Source of the DNA: Streptomyces griseoincarnatus
GTDB lineage: Bacteria > Actinomycetota > Actinomycetes > Streptomycetales > Streptomycetaceae
Reading direction: 5' to 3'
DNA length: 64,000 nucleotides
Assembly (NCBI GenBank): GCA_014649575.1
Contig: BMTH01000005.1
Span: 372,001 to 436,000 of the forward strand
The notes under the pieces were generated by a model. The model did not search any database. It was not told the origin of the DNA and saw only the letters and a program-made list of their open reading frames with translations. This document shows positions 40,828 through 49,710 of this stretch, one piece after another; position 1 is the first letter of the stretch, and every line of letters starts with the position of its first letter. A program made the translations under genes and the position numbers.

Positions 40828-43800
40828 ATGGAAACCGCTGGCCCCGGCGGGCGGTACCGCCTGGGGAGACTCGGGGTGTCGCTGCTGCTGCTGGTCCCGC
40901 TGCTCGGCGTGACGGCGGCCGCAGGACCGGGCAGCGCCGAGCCGCAGGCGAAGGCGGTGGCCGCCGCCGCGGACGCCCGGGTCGCGTACGCCGGTACCCG
41001 GCACCGCAGTCTCGGCAGGGTCACCTCCCCCACCTCCGACCCCAAGGAGAACGTCAGCGCACCGCTGTTCGGGGCGGGCCCGGCCCACTACGACACCCAG
41101 CCGTCCGCCGTCGGCGACCGGATGGTCTTCGCGAGCCGCCGTGACGAGAGGAAACCGCAGATCTATCTGCGGGCAGCCGACGGTTCGGTACGCAAGCTCA
41201 CCAGCGGCATGGACGCGGCGCACCCCCAACTGGCCCCGGACGGCCGGTCCGTGCTGTTCGACTCCGCCGAGGCGAGCGGCGTCGGCGGCGGGACGCAGCG
41301 CGACCTGTGGCAGGTACGCACCGACGGCACCGGCCTGACGCAGCTCACCGACACCCCCGCGAACGAGGAGGACCCGACGGTCTCCCCGGACGGGCAGCGG
41401 ATCGCGTACTCCAGTGACAGCGACGCGTCGGCCGGAGCGCAGATCTACGTACGGCCCCTGGCGGGCGGCACCGAAACCCGGATCACCGATCCCGCGAACG
41501 GCGCCGCCACCGAGCCGGCGTGGAACCCGGTGAACGACGACGTCAACCGGGACTGGATCGCGTACACCGCCACCACCACCGTCGACGGGCAGTCGCAGCC
41601 CCGGCTGCGGATAGCGAACGGGACGGCCGACGAGCCGCTGTTCGGGCCCACGTACGCAGACTGGCGTGCCCACGGGGCAGCGTGGAAGCCCGACGGGGAC
41701 GGGGTGGTGTTCCTGAGCCCCGAGGTCACCTGCACCTGTGAGGGCACCTACGACCACGTGTTCAGTTCGACCGCACACAGCGACCAGGAACCGGTGCTGG
41801 TGCTCAACGAGGACCGGGAGGTCCTCTCGCCCACCTGGCTCGGCCCGAACGACGGAGGCGGCGTGGTGGTGGAGCGCACCACCGCGCAAGACCCCGGAAC
41901 CCGTACCGATGCGCTCTCCGGCGCGCACGTGGTGACGCTGCAGGACGCCCGGGCGGACGGGTCCGACCCCCGTGACCTCGGGCTCACGATCCTCAACGAG
42001 GACCCGGAGGCCGACACCAACACCGATCCCGCCAAGGACCCGCTGTTCCAGCCCCGGGACGGGTTCGACCCGTGGACCGAGCGGCAGAACTACACGCCTG
42101 ACGGCCGCCGGATCGTCGTCACCCGCTTCGAGACCGTCGACGGCCAACGCGTCGAGCGGATCTGGATGGTGGACGCCGACGGCGCCAACGCGGCGCCCAT
42201 GCCGCTCGCGGGACGCGGCGCGACGGACTGGGACACCGACCCGACGTTCTCCCCGGACGGCAAGTTCCTTGCCTTCACCCGGACTTCGCCGGGCGGCGTC
42301 GGTGAGGGCGCGGGACCCAGCCGCATCCTCCTCGCCGATGCCGCCACCGGTGCGATCACCGGAGAGATCACCCCGCCGGCCGGGCAGCTCCAGGGCCAGG
42401 ACGCCCAGCCCACCTGGTCCTCCGACGGCACCACCCTGGCCTTCACCCGCAACATGGAGATCAACGGGGGCGGCGGCAACAAGCACGTCTGGACCGTGCC
42501 GGTGAACAACCTGGGCCGGCAGACCGACCTGAGCGCCACCAACTGTCCGGGCGACTGCGAAGTCATCGACGACAGCCCGGCATTCTCCCCGGACGGACTC
42601 AGCATCGCCTACAACCGCAAGAACGGCGGCGGCGCGGTCGGCGAACGAAACGGCCTGCTCCTGTCGTCCCTGTCGGGCGGCAACTGCCAGGTGCTGCTGC
42701 CCGCCTCCCTCATCGACCTCCCCGGCGCCTGCGGCCGGGAGCTGCCGGACACCTCGGCCACCGGCCCCTTCCAGCCTCGCGACGCCGCGTGGACGGCCGA
42801 TGGCAAGAGCCTGGTGTTCAGCTCCCGCGCCGAGGGCGCGGTCAACAGCCCCGAGAAGCTGAGCGTCCTGAACGTCGAGTCGGGCGAGATCACCCCGCTC
42901 ACCACCGATTTCCCGGGCCGGCAGAAGGAACCCGCCGTCCAGCGGTCCGTGGACCTCGCCCTCGAGGCGCCCGGTACCACGCCGGAGGTCGCCGTCGGCG
43001 ACTCCGGCACGGTCACCGTCGACGTGGTCAACAACGGTCCCGCTGCCTCTCCCGGCACGACGCTGACCATCGCCCCGCCGCCCGGCGTGCAGATCACCGG
43101 GATCACCTATCCCGGGGGCACCTGCGACGCCGCCTCCCTCCAGTGCGACATCGGCGTGGTGGAGCCCGGCACGACCGAGCCCATGGAGGTCACTCTCACC
43201 GGAGTCACGCCCGGCGACGCGCCGATCGACTGGTCGGTCACCGGTACGGTCCTGGACCCGGAGCCCACCGACAACACGGGCCGGACCGTCGTGCCGGTGG
43301 TCGAGGAGGACACGCCGCCCCCGCCGAGCCCGAGCCCCACTCCGACACCGACGCCGGCGCCGCCCACCAGCGCGCCGCCCACGACCACGCCGCCCACCGT
43401 GCCCCCGGAGCCGGAGGAGCCGAAGGCCGGACCCGGCGTGCGTGTCAACGCCCAGCCGAACCCCGGCCATGTGGGCGGGCGCGTCGTGGTGACGTACACC
43501 GTGCGCAACGGCCGCAACGCGCTGGCGACCGGGCTGCGGCTGCAGATCGTCCTGCCCAGGGGCATACCGAACAGCGGGCCGCCGGCGGGCTGCGACGCCT
43601 CCTGGGTGTGTGCGCTGCCGGACCTGAGGCCGGGCGCGAGCACGGTCGTACGGGTGGTCCTCAGCCCCAAGAAGGCGACGACGGGCCAGGCGGTCGGCAT
43701 CCTCACCACCACCGGGACGGACGCCGACAGGAACGACAACACCGCCCGGGAACGGCTGCGGATCCTGCAGCCGCGCATCATCGCGGTGCCGGAGATCGGC

Positions 43801-44070
43801 AAGCCCGGCTTCGTCACCTCGGTGCGCGGCAAGGACTTCCCGCCGGGCGTGCCGGTGCGGTTCAAGTGGAACCCGGGGATCACCGCGGCGGCGGCGCCGA
43901 CCATTCCGAAACGGGACGGCACGTTCATCGGCCAGCTGCTCATCCTCGCCAAGGACCAGACCGGACCGCGCACCATCACCGCCGGCGGTCCCGGGTTCTC
44001 GCCGGTGAAGACCGACTTCCTGGTGGTCGCCGGCAACGTGCAGCCGCCCGGCGAGGTGACCCGCCGGTGA
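40828..44070 (+). CDS. Secreted beta-propeller (TolB/PD40) and DUF11-like protein
   Basis: 1080 residues. Sec signal peptide at 1-35 (RYRLGRLGVSLLLLVPLLGV). Residues about 60-690 hold PD40-type propeller repeats seen as VSPDGQRIAYSSDSD, FSPDGKFLAFTRT, FSPDGLSIAYNRKN. Then one CARDB/DUF11-like Ig domain (VDLALEAPGTTPEVAVGDSG), a Pro/Thr linker with PPPPSPSPTPTPTPAPP, a second Ig-like domain and a C-terminal Ig-like fold. No membrane anchor at the C terminus. ATG at 40828 follows GAAGGGGACC. Its stop overlaps the cap gene start by 4 bases (GTGA), so it belongs to the eCIS transcript although its product goes outside. Function unknown. Confidence 0.85.
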   Translation: METAGPGGRYRLGRLGVSLLLLVPLLGVTAAAGPGSAEPQAKAVAAAADARVAYAGTRHRSLGRVTSPTSDPKENVSAPLFGAGPAHYDTQPSAVGDRMVFASRRDERKPQIYLRAADGSVRKLTSGMDAAHPQLAPDGRSVLFDSAEASGVGGGTQRDLWQVRTDGTGLTQLTDTPANEEDPTVSPDGQRIAYSSDSDASAGAQIYVRPLAGGTETRITDPANGAATEPAWNPVNDDVNRDWIAYTATTTVDGQSQPRLRIANGTADEPLFGPTYADWRAHGAAWKPDGDGVVFLSPEVTCTCEGTYDHVFSSTAHSDQEPVLVLNEDREVLSPTWLGPNDGGGVVVERTTAQDPGTRTDALSGAHVVTLQDARADGSDPRDLGLTILNEDPEADTNTDPAKDPLFQPRDGFDPWTERQNYTPDGRRIVVTRFETVDGQRVERIWMVDADGANAAPMPLAGRGATDWDTDPTFSPDGKFLAFTRTSPGGVGEGAGPSRILLADAATGAITGEITPPAGQLQGQDAQPTWSSDGTTLAFTRNMEINGGGGNKHVWTVPVNNLGRQTDLSATNCPGDCEVIDDSPAFSPDGLSIAYNRKNGGGAVGERNGLLLSSLSGGNCQVLLPASLIDLPGACGRELPDTSATGPFQPRDAAWTADGKSLVFSSRAEGAVNSPEKLSVLNVESGEITPLTTDFPGRQKEPAVQRSVDLALEAPGTTPEVAVGDSGTVTVDVVNNGPAASPGTTLTIAPPPGVQITGITYPGGTCDAASLQCDIGVVEPGTTEPMEVTLTGVTPGDAPIDWSVTGTVLDPEPTDNTGRTVVPVVEEDTPPPPSPSPTPTPTPAPPTSAPPTTTPPTVPPEPEEPKAGPGVRVNAQPNPGHVGGRVVVTYTVRNGRNALATGLRLQIVLPRGIPNSGPPAGCDASWVCALPDLRPGASTVVRVVLSPKKATTGQAVGILTTTGTDADRNDNTARERLRILQPRIIAVPEIGKPGFVTSVRGKDFPPGVPVRFKWNPGITAAAAPTIPKRDGTFIGQLLILAKDQTGPRTITAGGPGFSPVKTDFLVVAGNVQPPGEVTRR

Positions 44071-44771
44071 TCCACGAGGTCGACGAGGGGCTGCGGCGAC
44101 TGCTCGGCGAGTCCGGTCTGGAGGCATCGGGCGTCGAGGTGGTCTTCGACGCCCCCACCCGGGACTGGGCGGCGCGCCGCAGCGCCCCGACGGTCTGCGT
44201 CTTCCTGTACGACATCCGTGAGGACGCCGCCCGGCGCGGCACCGGCGCCGGGGAGGTGTACGACGAGGACGGGTTCCTGGTGGCGCGGCGCTCCCCGCCG
44301 CGCTGGTTCTGGCTGTCGTACATGGTCACGGCGTGGACGAGCCGACCGCAGGACGAGCACCGGCTGCTCTCGCAGGTGCTCGGCACGCTGGTGGCCACGG
44401 ACACGGTGCCCGCGCGGCTGCTCACCGGCACGCTCGCCGAACTCGGCCTCACTGTCGGGCTGGACGCCGGCGGGGCCGCGCTCGACGCACCGGCCGCGTC
44501 CGATGTGTGGTCGGCGCTCGGCGGCGAACTGAAGGCCTCGCTCGGCCTGCGCGTGCGCGCACCGCTCGCCGGGATCAGCAGGGTCACCGCTCCGATGGTC
44601 ACCGAGGGCCTCGTCGTCCGCTCCGCCGCCGCACGCGAGGGCGCGGAAGCGACACCGGGCCGCCGGCTGCGCTACAAGGAGGTCAGCGACCCGGGCCACG
44701 ACGGCTTCGCCGGCCCACGCGAACGGGGCGAGGCCCCGGCCCGACGCCGCCGGGGGGACCGCCGGCCGTGA
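44067..44771 (+). CDS. cis16: eCIS cap/tube-terminator protein (DUF4255)
   Basis: 234-residue DUF4255 protein, equivalent of Afp16, which caps tube and sheath and sets their end. It begins VIHEVDEGLRRLLGESGLEA with SAPTVCVFLYDIREDAARRG and WFWLSYMVTAWTSRPQDEHR, the family core. GTG at 44067 overlaps the previous stop and its own stop overlaps the ATPase GTG (GTGA), so three genes are translated as a chain. Basic tail APARRRRGDRRP. Confidence 0.93.
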   Translation: MIHEVDEGLRRLLGESGLEASGVEVVFDAPTRDWAARRSAPTVCVFLYDIREDAARRGTGAGEVYDEDGFLVARRSPPRWFWLSYMVTAWTSRPQDEHRLLSQVLGTLVATDTVPARLLTGTLAELGLTVGLDAGGAALDAPAASDVWSALGGELKASLGLRVRAPLAGISRVTAPMVTEGLVVRSAAAREGAEATPGRRLRYKEVSDPGHDGFAGPRERGEAPARRRRGDRRP

Positions 44772-47230
44772 CGTACACAGCAGAACCGGACGTCGTGGCC
44801 CACCTCGCCGTCGACGACCCCCTCCCTGCCGCCATCGCCCCCCTGTGGACGCGACTTCGGGCGGTCGAGGAGCGGGTGCGGCAGGCCGTGGGGGCGCGGC
44901 AGGCCAAGGATCCGGATCCTGAGGACCCGTACCGGGGGCAGTACCTCACGCCCGAGGCGGCGGCGCGGATCCTGGACGAGCAGGGCGGTCTCGACGTACC
45001 CGGGGAGGAGCCCTGGCAGCCGCCGGCCGGTTCCGTACTCGACGGACTGGCACGGCGGTTCGGACTGTCCGAGCTGGATCTGGACCTGCTCCTGGTCGCG
45101 ATGGCACCGGATCTGGACGCGCGGTTCGAGCGGCTCTACGGCTATCTCAACGACGACCTGACACGCCGCCGGCCCACGGTCGGGCTCGCCCTGGAGCTGT
45201 GCGGGCTCTCCGGCACGGCACCCGCCCGGTTCCGGCTCGCCCCCGGAGCGCCACTGATCGAGGGCGGACTGGTGCAGGTCACCGAGCCGGAACGGCCGCC
45301 GCTGTCCCGGGTTCTGGTGGTCCCTGACCGGGTCACCGGGCACCTGCTGGGCAGCGCGCAGCCAGACGACCGGCTCGCCGGGGTGCTCGGCGAGGCACGA
45401 GAGGACCCGACGGCACAGGAGGCGGACGTCCACCTCGCGGCTGCCGCGGCCATGACCGGCGTCGGTCTGGTCCATCTGCGCAGCCGCGGCGGTGACGCCG
45501 AGGGACTCGCCGCCGCCGCCCTGCACACGGCCGGGCTGCGCCCGCTCGCCCTGGACGCCGTGGCGCTCGCCCGGCGCCCGGCCGAGGTGCCGGAGCTGGC
45601 CCGGGTGGTCGCCCGCGAAGCCCGGCTGACCGGCGCCGGGGTCGTCCTCGGCCCTCTGGAGGCACTGCCCGCGGAACCCGCCGAACGGGCCCGTACGCTC
45701 TGGGCGCTGTGCGCGGCGCTGCGCGGGATCCCCCTCTTCACCCACGGCACCGGCGGCTGGGCCCCGGAGTGGGCGGCCGATACCCCCGTCGCCCTCACCG
45801 TCCCGGCCCCCTCCCCCGAACGCCAGGCCGCACGCTGGCGTCACGCCCTTGAACGGGCGGCGGGTGACGGCTCGGCAACCGGCGGCGTCGCTGGGTCCAC
45901 TCGCACCGCCGGTGACGATTCCACGCCGGGCCACCTCGCGCGCACCGCCGGTGACGGTTCCACGGACGGCCGCCTGCCGCGGACCGACGGTGACAGTCCC
46001 ACGACCGGCCGCCTGGCCCGGGCCGCCGGTATCGGTTCCGTGACGGGCGACGCCGGCGCGTTCGCTCGAGCCGTCGGGGAGGGTGTCGCGGTCGGCGATG
46101 CCGGCGCGCTTGCCGGAGGTGGCGAAAATGCCGCGGCAAGCGATGTCAACGTGCTTGGCGGAGTCGGTGGGAATGGTGTCACGGTCGGCGGGGCCGGTGC
46201 GCTTGCCCGTGCCGTCGGGGACGGCGTCGCGACCGGTGACGTCGAGGAGTTGGCGTTGGCTGTTGCCGCGCATCGGCTGGACGCGGGGCAGTTGCGTCGG
46301 GCTGCTGACGTGGCGGTGCGTACGGCTGTCCTCGCGGGACGGCCGGTTCGTCCTGACGATGTGCGGGCCGCCGTACGCGCTCAGAACGGTGCGGGGCTGG
46401 ACCGGCTGGCCCGGCGGGTGGAGCCGGGCGTCGGGTGGGACGACCTGGTGCTGCCGCCCACCACCCACCGGCGGCTGCGGGAGCTGGCGCTGCGTGCCCG
46501 CCATCGCGAGCAGGTGCTCGGGCAGTGGGGGATGCGGCCCGGCGGAGGCCGGGGACGCGGTGTGATCGCGCTGTTCGCGGGCGAGTCGGGCACCGGCAAG
46601 ACCATGTCCGCGGAGGTCGTCGCCGCGGACCTGGGCATGGATCTGTATGTGGTGGACTTGTCCACAGTCGTGGACAAGTACATCGGCGAGACCGAGAAGA
46701 ACCTGGAGCGGATCTTCACCGAGGCGTCCGCGGTCAACGCGGTGCTGCTCTTCGACGAGGCCGACGCGATCTTCGGCAAGCGGTCGGAGGTGAAGGACGC
46801 CCACGACCGGCACGCCAACATCGAGTCGGCGTATCTGCTCCAGCGCATGGAGTCGTTCGACGGCATCGCGGTGCTCACCACCAACCTGCGGGCCAACCTG
46901 GACGAGGCGTTCACCCGCCGCCTGGACGTCGTGGCCGACTTTCCCGTGCCCGACGCGGGCCACCGCCTCGCCCTGTGGGACCGCTGCCTGGGCGACCTGA
47001 TGCCCCGCGCCGACGACCTGGACCTCGCCTTCTGCGCGGACCGCTTCGAACTCGCCGGCGGCTCCATCAGGGCCTGCGCGGTCACCGCGGCCTACCTCGC
47101 CGCGGAGTCCGGCGGGCCGCTCACCATGCGGCAGGTGGTGACGGCGGTCGCGCAGGAGTACCGCAAGCTCGGACGACTGGTCCTGGAGAGCGAGTTCGGG
47201 CCGTACACGGCGGACGCCGTCGGCGCCTGA
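44768..47230 (+). CDS. cis15: eCIS AAA+ ATPase
   Basis: 820-residue ATPase equivalent of Afp15. The N-terminal part (1-365) is a winged ATPase-associated domain. A low-complexity insertion covers about 366-491 (see 45863-46240). The AAA module (about 560-790) has Walker A ALFAGESGTGKTMSAEVV, Walker B AVLLFDEADAIFGKRSEV, sensor 1 VLTTNLRANLDEAFTRRLD and arginine fingers in TRRLDVV. It is thought to act in assembly or recycling of the particle. GTG at 44768 overlaps the cap gene stop. It is convergent with the DUF4157 gene. Confidence 0.93.
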   Translation: MTYTAEPDVVAHLAVDDPLPAAIAPLWTRLRAVEERVRQAVGARQAKDPDPEDPYRGQYLTPEAAARILDEQGGLDVPGEEPWQPPAGSVLDGLARRFGLSELDLDLLLVAMAPDLDARFERLYGYLNDDLTRRRPTVGLALELCGLSGTAPARFRLAPGAPLIEGGLVQVTEPERPPLSRVLVVPDRVTGHLLGSAQPDDRLAGVLGEAREDPTAQEADVHLAAAAAMTGVGLVHLRSRGGDAEGLAAAALHTAGLRPLALDAVALARRPAEVPELARVVAREARLTGAGVVLGPLEALPAEPAERARTLWALCAALRGIPLFTHGTGGWAPEWAADTPVALTVPAPSPERQAARWRHALERAAGDGSATGGVAGSTRTAGDDSTPGHLARTAGDGSTDGRLPRTDGDSPTTGRLARAAGIGSVTGDAGAFARAVGEGVAVGDAGALAGGGENAAASDVNVLGGVGGNGVTVGGAGALARAVGDGVATGDVEELALAVAAHRLDAGQLRRAADVAVRTAVLAGRPVRPDDVRAAVRAQNGAGLDRLARRVEPGVGWDDLVLPPTTHRRLRELALRARHREQVLGQWGMRPGGGRGRGVIALFAGESGTGKTMSAEVVAADLGMDLYVVDLSTVVDKYIGETEKNLERIFTEASAVNAVLLFDEADAIFGKRSEVKDAHDRHANIESAYLLQRMESFDGIAVLTTNLRANLDEAFTRRLDVVADFPVPDAGHRLALWDRCLGDLMPRADDLDLAFCADRFELAGGSIRACAVTAAYLAAESGGPLTMRQVVTAVAQEYRKLGRLVLESEFGPYTADAVGA
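45863..46240 (+). repeat. In-frame tandem repeat expansion in the ATPase gene
   Basis: At 45902, 45941, 45980 and 46019 the same 39-base unit (13 codons) restarts, for example TAGDDSTPGHLAR, TAGDGSTDGRLPR, TDGDSPTTGRLAR. Later units are 48 bases (16 codons): AAGIGSVTGDAGAFAR, AVGEGVAVGDAGALAG and a final AVGDGVATGDVEELAL. Periods of both lengths keep the reading frame. The result is a flexible Gly/Asp/Ala linker between the N domain and AAA module. Confidence 0.8.
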
Positions 47231-47241
47231 GAGGCGGACTC

Positions 47242-49464
47242 CTACGGCCGCGGGCCGACCAGTTCCTCGTACAGCTTCCGCTTCTGGGCGGCGTCCTTGG
47301 CTGCCTTCAGCTTGGCCGCCCACTCCTCCTTGATCGTCTGGAGGAAGCCGTGCCAGTCGCCCCCGCCCATCCTCCCCAGTTCCACCCTGGTGTCACCGAT
47401 CTTGTCCGGCTTGTGGCCGTGCAGCACGGACTCAGGGTTGGCGGTCGCCTCCGTGGATTTGGCGCCGTGGTGGTATCCGACGGGGCTGCGGCCGTGGGGC
47501 TCCACCGTCTCGATGCCGACCAGCAGGCCGCCGTCCCTGTCGGCAGTCGGCGCGTTGAACACGAGGAGCATGTGGCCGTAGGAGCCGTTCGGCAGGACGA
47601 CGTCGCCGTTCCAGTCCTTGGTTCCGATGCCGCCGCCCGAGAGGTTGACCCCCATCAGCTCCTCGGTGTGCAATCCGGGGGTGTACGGGGCGGCTTTGTT
47701 CTTCAGCGACGCCCCGACGCCGCCCTGCTCCTTGAAGCTGCCGGGCTTACCGTCCTTGTTCTTGCCGATGGAGGAGCGGTGCGTGGCGAAAGAGCGCTCC
47801 ACTGCGCGCGGGTCCCGGACGCCTCCGCTGGTGACGCCGAGGAAGTCGAGCAGCTGATGGGTGCTCTCCCCCTGGCGTAGGGCGGGAATGCGGATGTTGA
47901 CGCGTCCGCCGTGGGCGAGCGCCCGGATGATGTCGCCGTCCTTGTAATCGGCGAACTTCTTGTCCTTCCCTGCGACCTGGAGACCCTGCCGCAGGATGAG
48001 CAGGACGTTGGTGAGGATCCTGTGGGCGAAGTCGTCCCGCCCCTTCATGTCCTCCGTCACGTGTTCGCCGGCGGACGGGTGCATCTGCTCCTCGCGCACG
48101 CTGTCCGGGACCAGGGTGTCGAGGGCCGTTTCCCGGATCTGCTGGTTCCGTTCGTTCTCCAGCCTCGCCCGTTCCGGACCTTCAAGATTCGGCTCGTTGG
48201 TGCGCATGAATCGGCCCAGGGTGTAGGCCGGATTGATCGGTGTGGGGGCTCCCCCTGCCGGCGCCTGTGTCTGGAAGGCGAGCGTCGCGGCGAGGATACG
48301 CTGTCCCGGCTTGAGCTTCAGCCAGGTCGAGTAGTCGGCGCGCTCCTGCTCCGGAGCCTTGCCCTTGCCCTTGCCGCTCGCGCTCTTGCCCGCACTGGCT
48401 GTCCCACCCATCTCCTCGGCGAGCAGCCTGGCCTTGCCCTCGGCGATCCGCCTGCCGTCTTCCACGGTGCCGATGCCCACGTCGTTCAGCCAGTCAGGCC
48501 TGTGTTCCGAAAGGAACTCGATGTCCCTGAGTTCGTTCGCCCCGAAGGCCAGCCCGCGGACAAGCCGCCGTTCCAGGGCCCACCGCACCCGGGGCTTCGG
48601 CGGCAGCCATTTCTCCGGCCACTGCTTGTGCGGCTCCCAGATGTTGAACTTCCGTTTCTTCATGACCGCGTTGGCAGGGATCGACGCGCTGAGCCGGACC
48701 ATCACCGCAACGGCGTCCTCGGACGCATCCAGGGCAGTCTCCTGTTCCGGCGTCGGGCTCTCCTCCGCGGGGACGTCAGCCTCGATCTCTTCTATCCGGT
48801 CGTCCTGGTCTTCCAGGGCCCGCTGCACCGCCGCCGTCTCCGCGGCCGCTGTCCGCGGGCCGGGGTCGACGTCGTGATCAGTGGGCGCCGGACCGGACAT
48901 GACACGCCTGGCATTGGCTTCCGCGGCCCGCTCGAAGTGGTCGGACGGGTGGGAGATCTTCAGGCCGTTGCCGTGGTCCGTGCCCGACACCGGGCCCTGG
49001 CGTTGCTGTACGACATGGGTCAACTCGTGGGCCAGGGTGTGCTTGTCCCCGCCGCCGGGGCCGAGGACGACATGGCTGCCGGAGGTGTAGGCGCGGGCGC
49101 CGACGGCGCGGGCCGAGCGGGCCGCTGCGGGGCCGGTGTGCAGGCGTACGTCGGAGAAGTCGGTGCCGAAGCGGGACTCCATCTCCTGGCGCATCGGGCC
49201 CGCGAACTGTTTGCCGCCCGAGTTCAGGACCTCGGGCACCTCGGTGTCGAGCTGCTCCGGGGCGGGCGCGGGGCGGGCGCGGCGGGCGATCATGCCGGTG
49301 ACCGCGGCGTTGCCCGCGCTGCCCTGCGCCGCCCGCAGCACGTCGGCGGTGAGCGGGGGCGGGACGGCGGCGCCGGCCGAGGACGTCTCCCGTCGGGCAG
49401 CGGCTGTGCCGGGCACCGGCTGCTCGGCTTCGGTCCCCTCGACGCGCCGTCCGGCCCTCTGCAT
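47242..49464 (-). CDS. DUF4157 protein, candidate eCIS effector
   Basis: 740 residues. It begins MQRAGRRVEG; residues 41-58 (DVLRAAQGSAGNAAVTGM) match the LQxSAGNxAV start seen in eCIS-associated proteins. The DUF4157 domain (about 75-160) has FGTDFSDVRLHTGPAAARSA and the metal motif HELTH at 146-150. A linker with VQRALEDQDD leads to a C-terminal part (about 260-740) that I do not recognise; histidines in GSYGHMLLVFNAP and GYHHGAKST are notable. GC content by eye is lower there than in the N domain. Encoded opposite to all neighbours between ATPase and sheath. DUF4157 proteins are known cargo of such systems; toxicity here is untested. Confidence 0.85.
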   Translation of the reverse strand: MQRAGRRVEGTEAEQPVPGTAAARRETSSAGAAVPPPLTADVLRAAQGSAGNAAVTGMIARRARPAPAPEQLDTEVPEVLNSGGKQFAGPMRQEMESRFGTDFSDVRLHTGPAAARSARAVGARAYTSGSHVVLGPGGGDKHTLAHELTHVVQQRQGPVSGTDHGNGLKISHPSDHFERAAEANARRVMSGPAPTDHDVDPGPRTAAAETAAVQRALEDQDDRIEEIEADVPAEESPTPEQETALDASEDAVAVMVRLSASIPANAVMKKRKFNIWEPHKQWPEKWLPPKPRVRWALERRLVRGLAFGANELRDIEFLSEHRPDWLNDVGIGTVEDGRRIAEGKARLLAEEMGGTASAGKSASGKGKGKAPEQERADYSTWLKLKPGQRILAATLAFQTQAPAGGAPTPINPAYTLGRFMRTNEPNLEGPERARLENERNQQIRETALDTLVPDSVREEQMHPSAGEHVTEDMKGRDDFAHRILTNVLLILRQGLQVAGKDKKFADYKDGDIIRALAHGGRVNIRIPALRQGESTHQLLDFLGVTSGGVRDPRAVERSFATHRSSIGKNKDGKPGSFKEQGGVGASLKNKAAPYTPGLHTEELMGVNLSGGGIGTKDWNGDVVLPNGSYGHMLLVFNAPTADRDGGLLVGIETVEPHGRSPVGYHHGAKSTEATANPESVLHGHKPDKIGDTRVELGRMGGGDWHGFLQTIKEEWAAKLKAAKDAAQKRKLYEELVGPRP

Positions 49465-49637
49465 CTACTGCCTCCTCGTCGGCGCACTCCTGCTGCGCAC
49501 CCAGTGGACAGCACGCGCCGAGCGGGCGTCCATGTCCGTACGGGCAGCGTGAGGGCAACGGCGGGTGATGTCCGGACGGTCCGTGCGGGAGGTACGGAAA
49601 GGCAGCGGGCCTGCCCCCGACCAGGTCCCCAGGTCCC

Positions 49638-49687
49638 TGTCACCTGCCCCGTCCGCCCCCGCAGACTCGGCCTGGACACAGGTGACA
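49638..49687 (+). promoter_or_regulatory. Inverted repeat and promoter-like region before the sheath gene
   Basis: TGTCACCTG (49638-49646) and CAGGTGACA (49679-49687) form a perfect 9-base inverted repeat 32 bases apart. TGGACA (49673-49678) with CGCTAA after 17 bases is a possible promoter for the sheath operon. Could be an operator or looping site. Confidence 0.4.
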
Positions 49688-49710
49688 AGCAAGGACGCTA
49701 AGGAGCGAAC

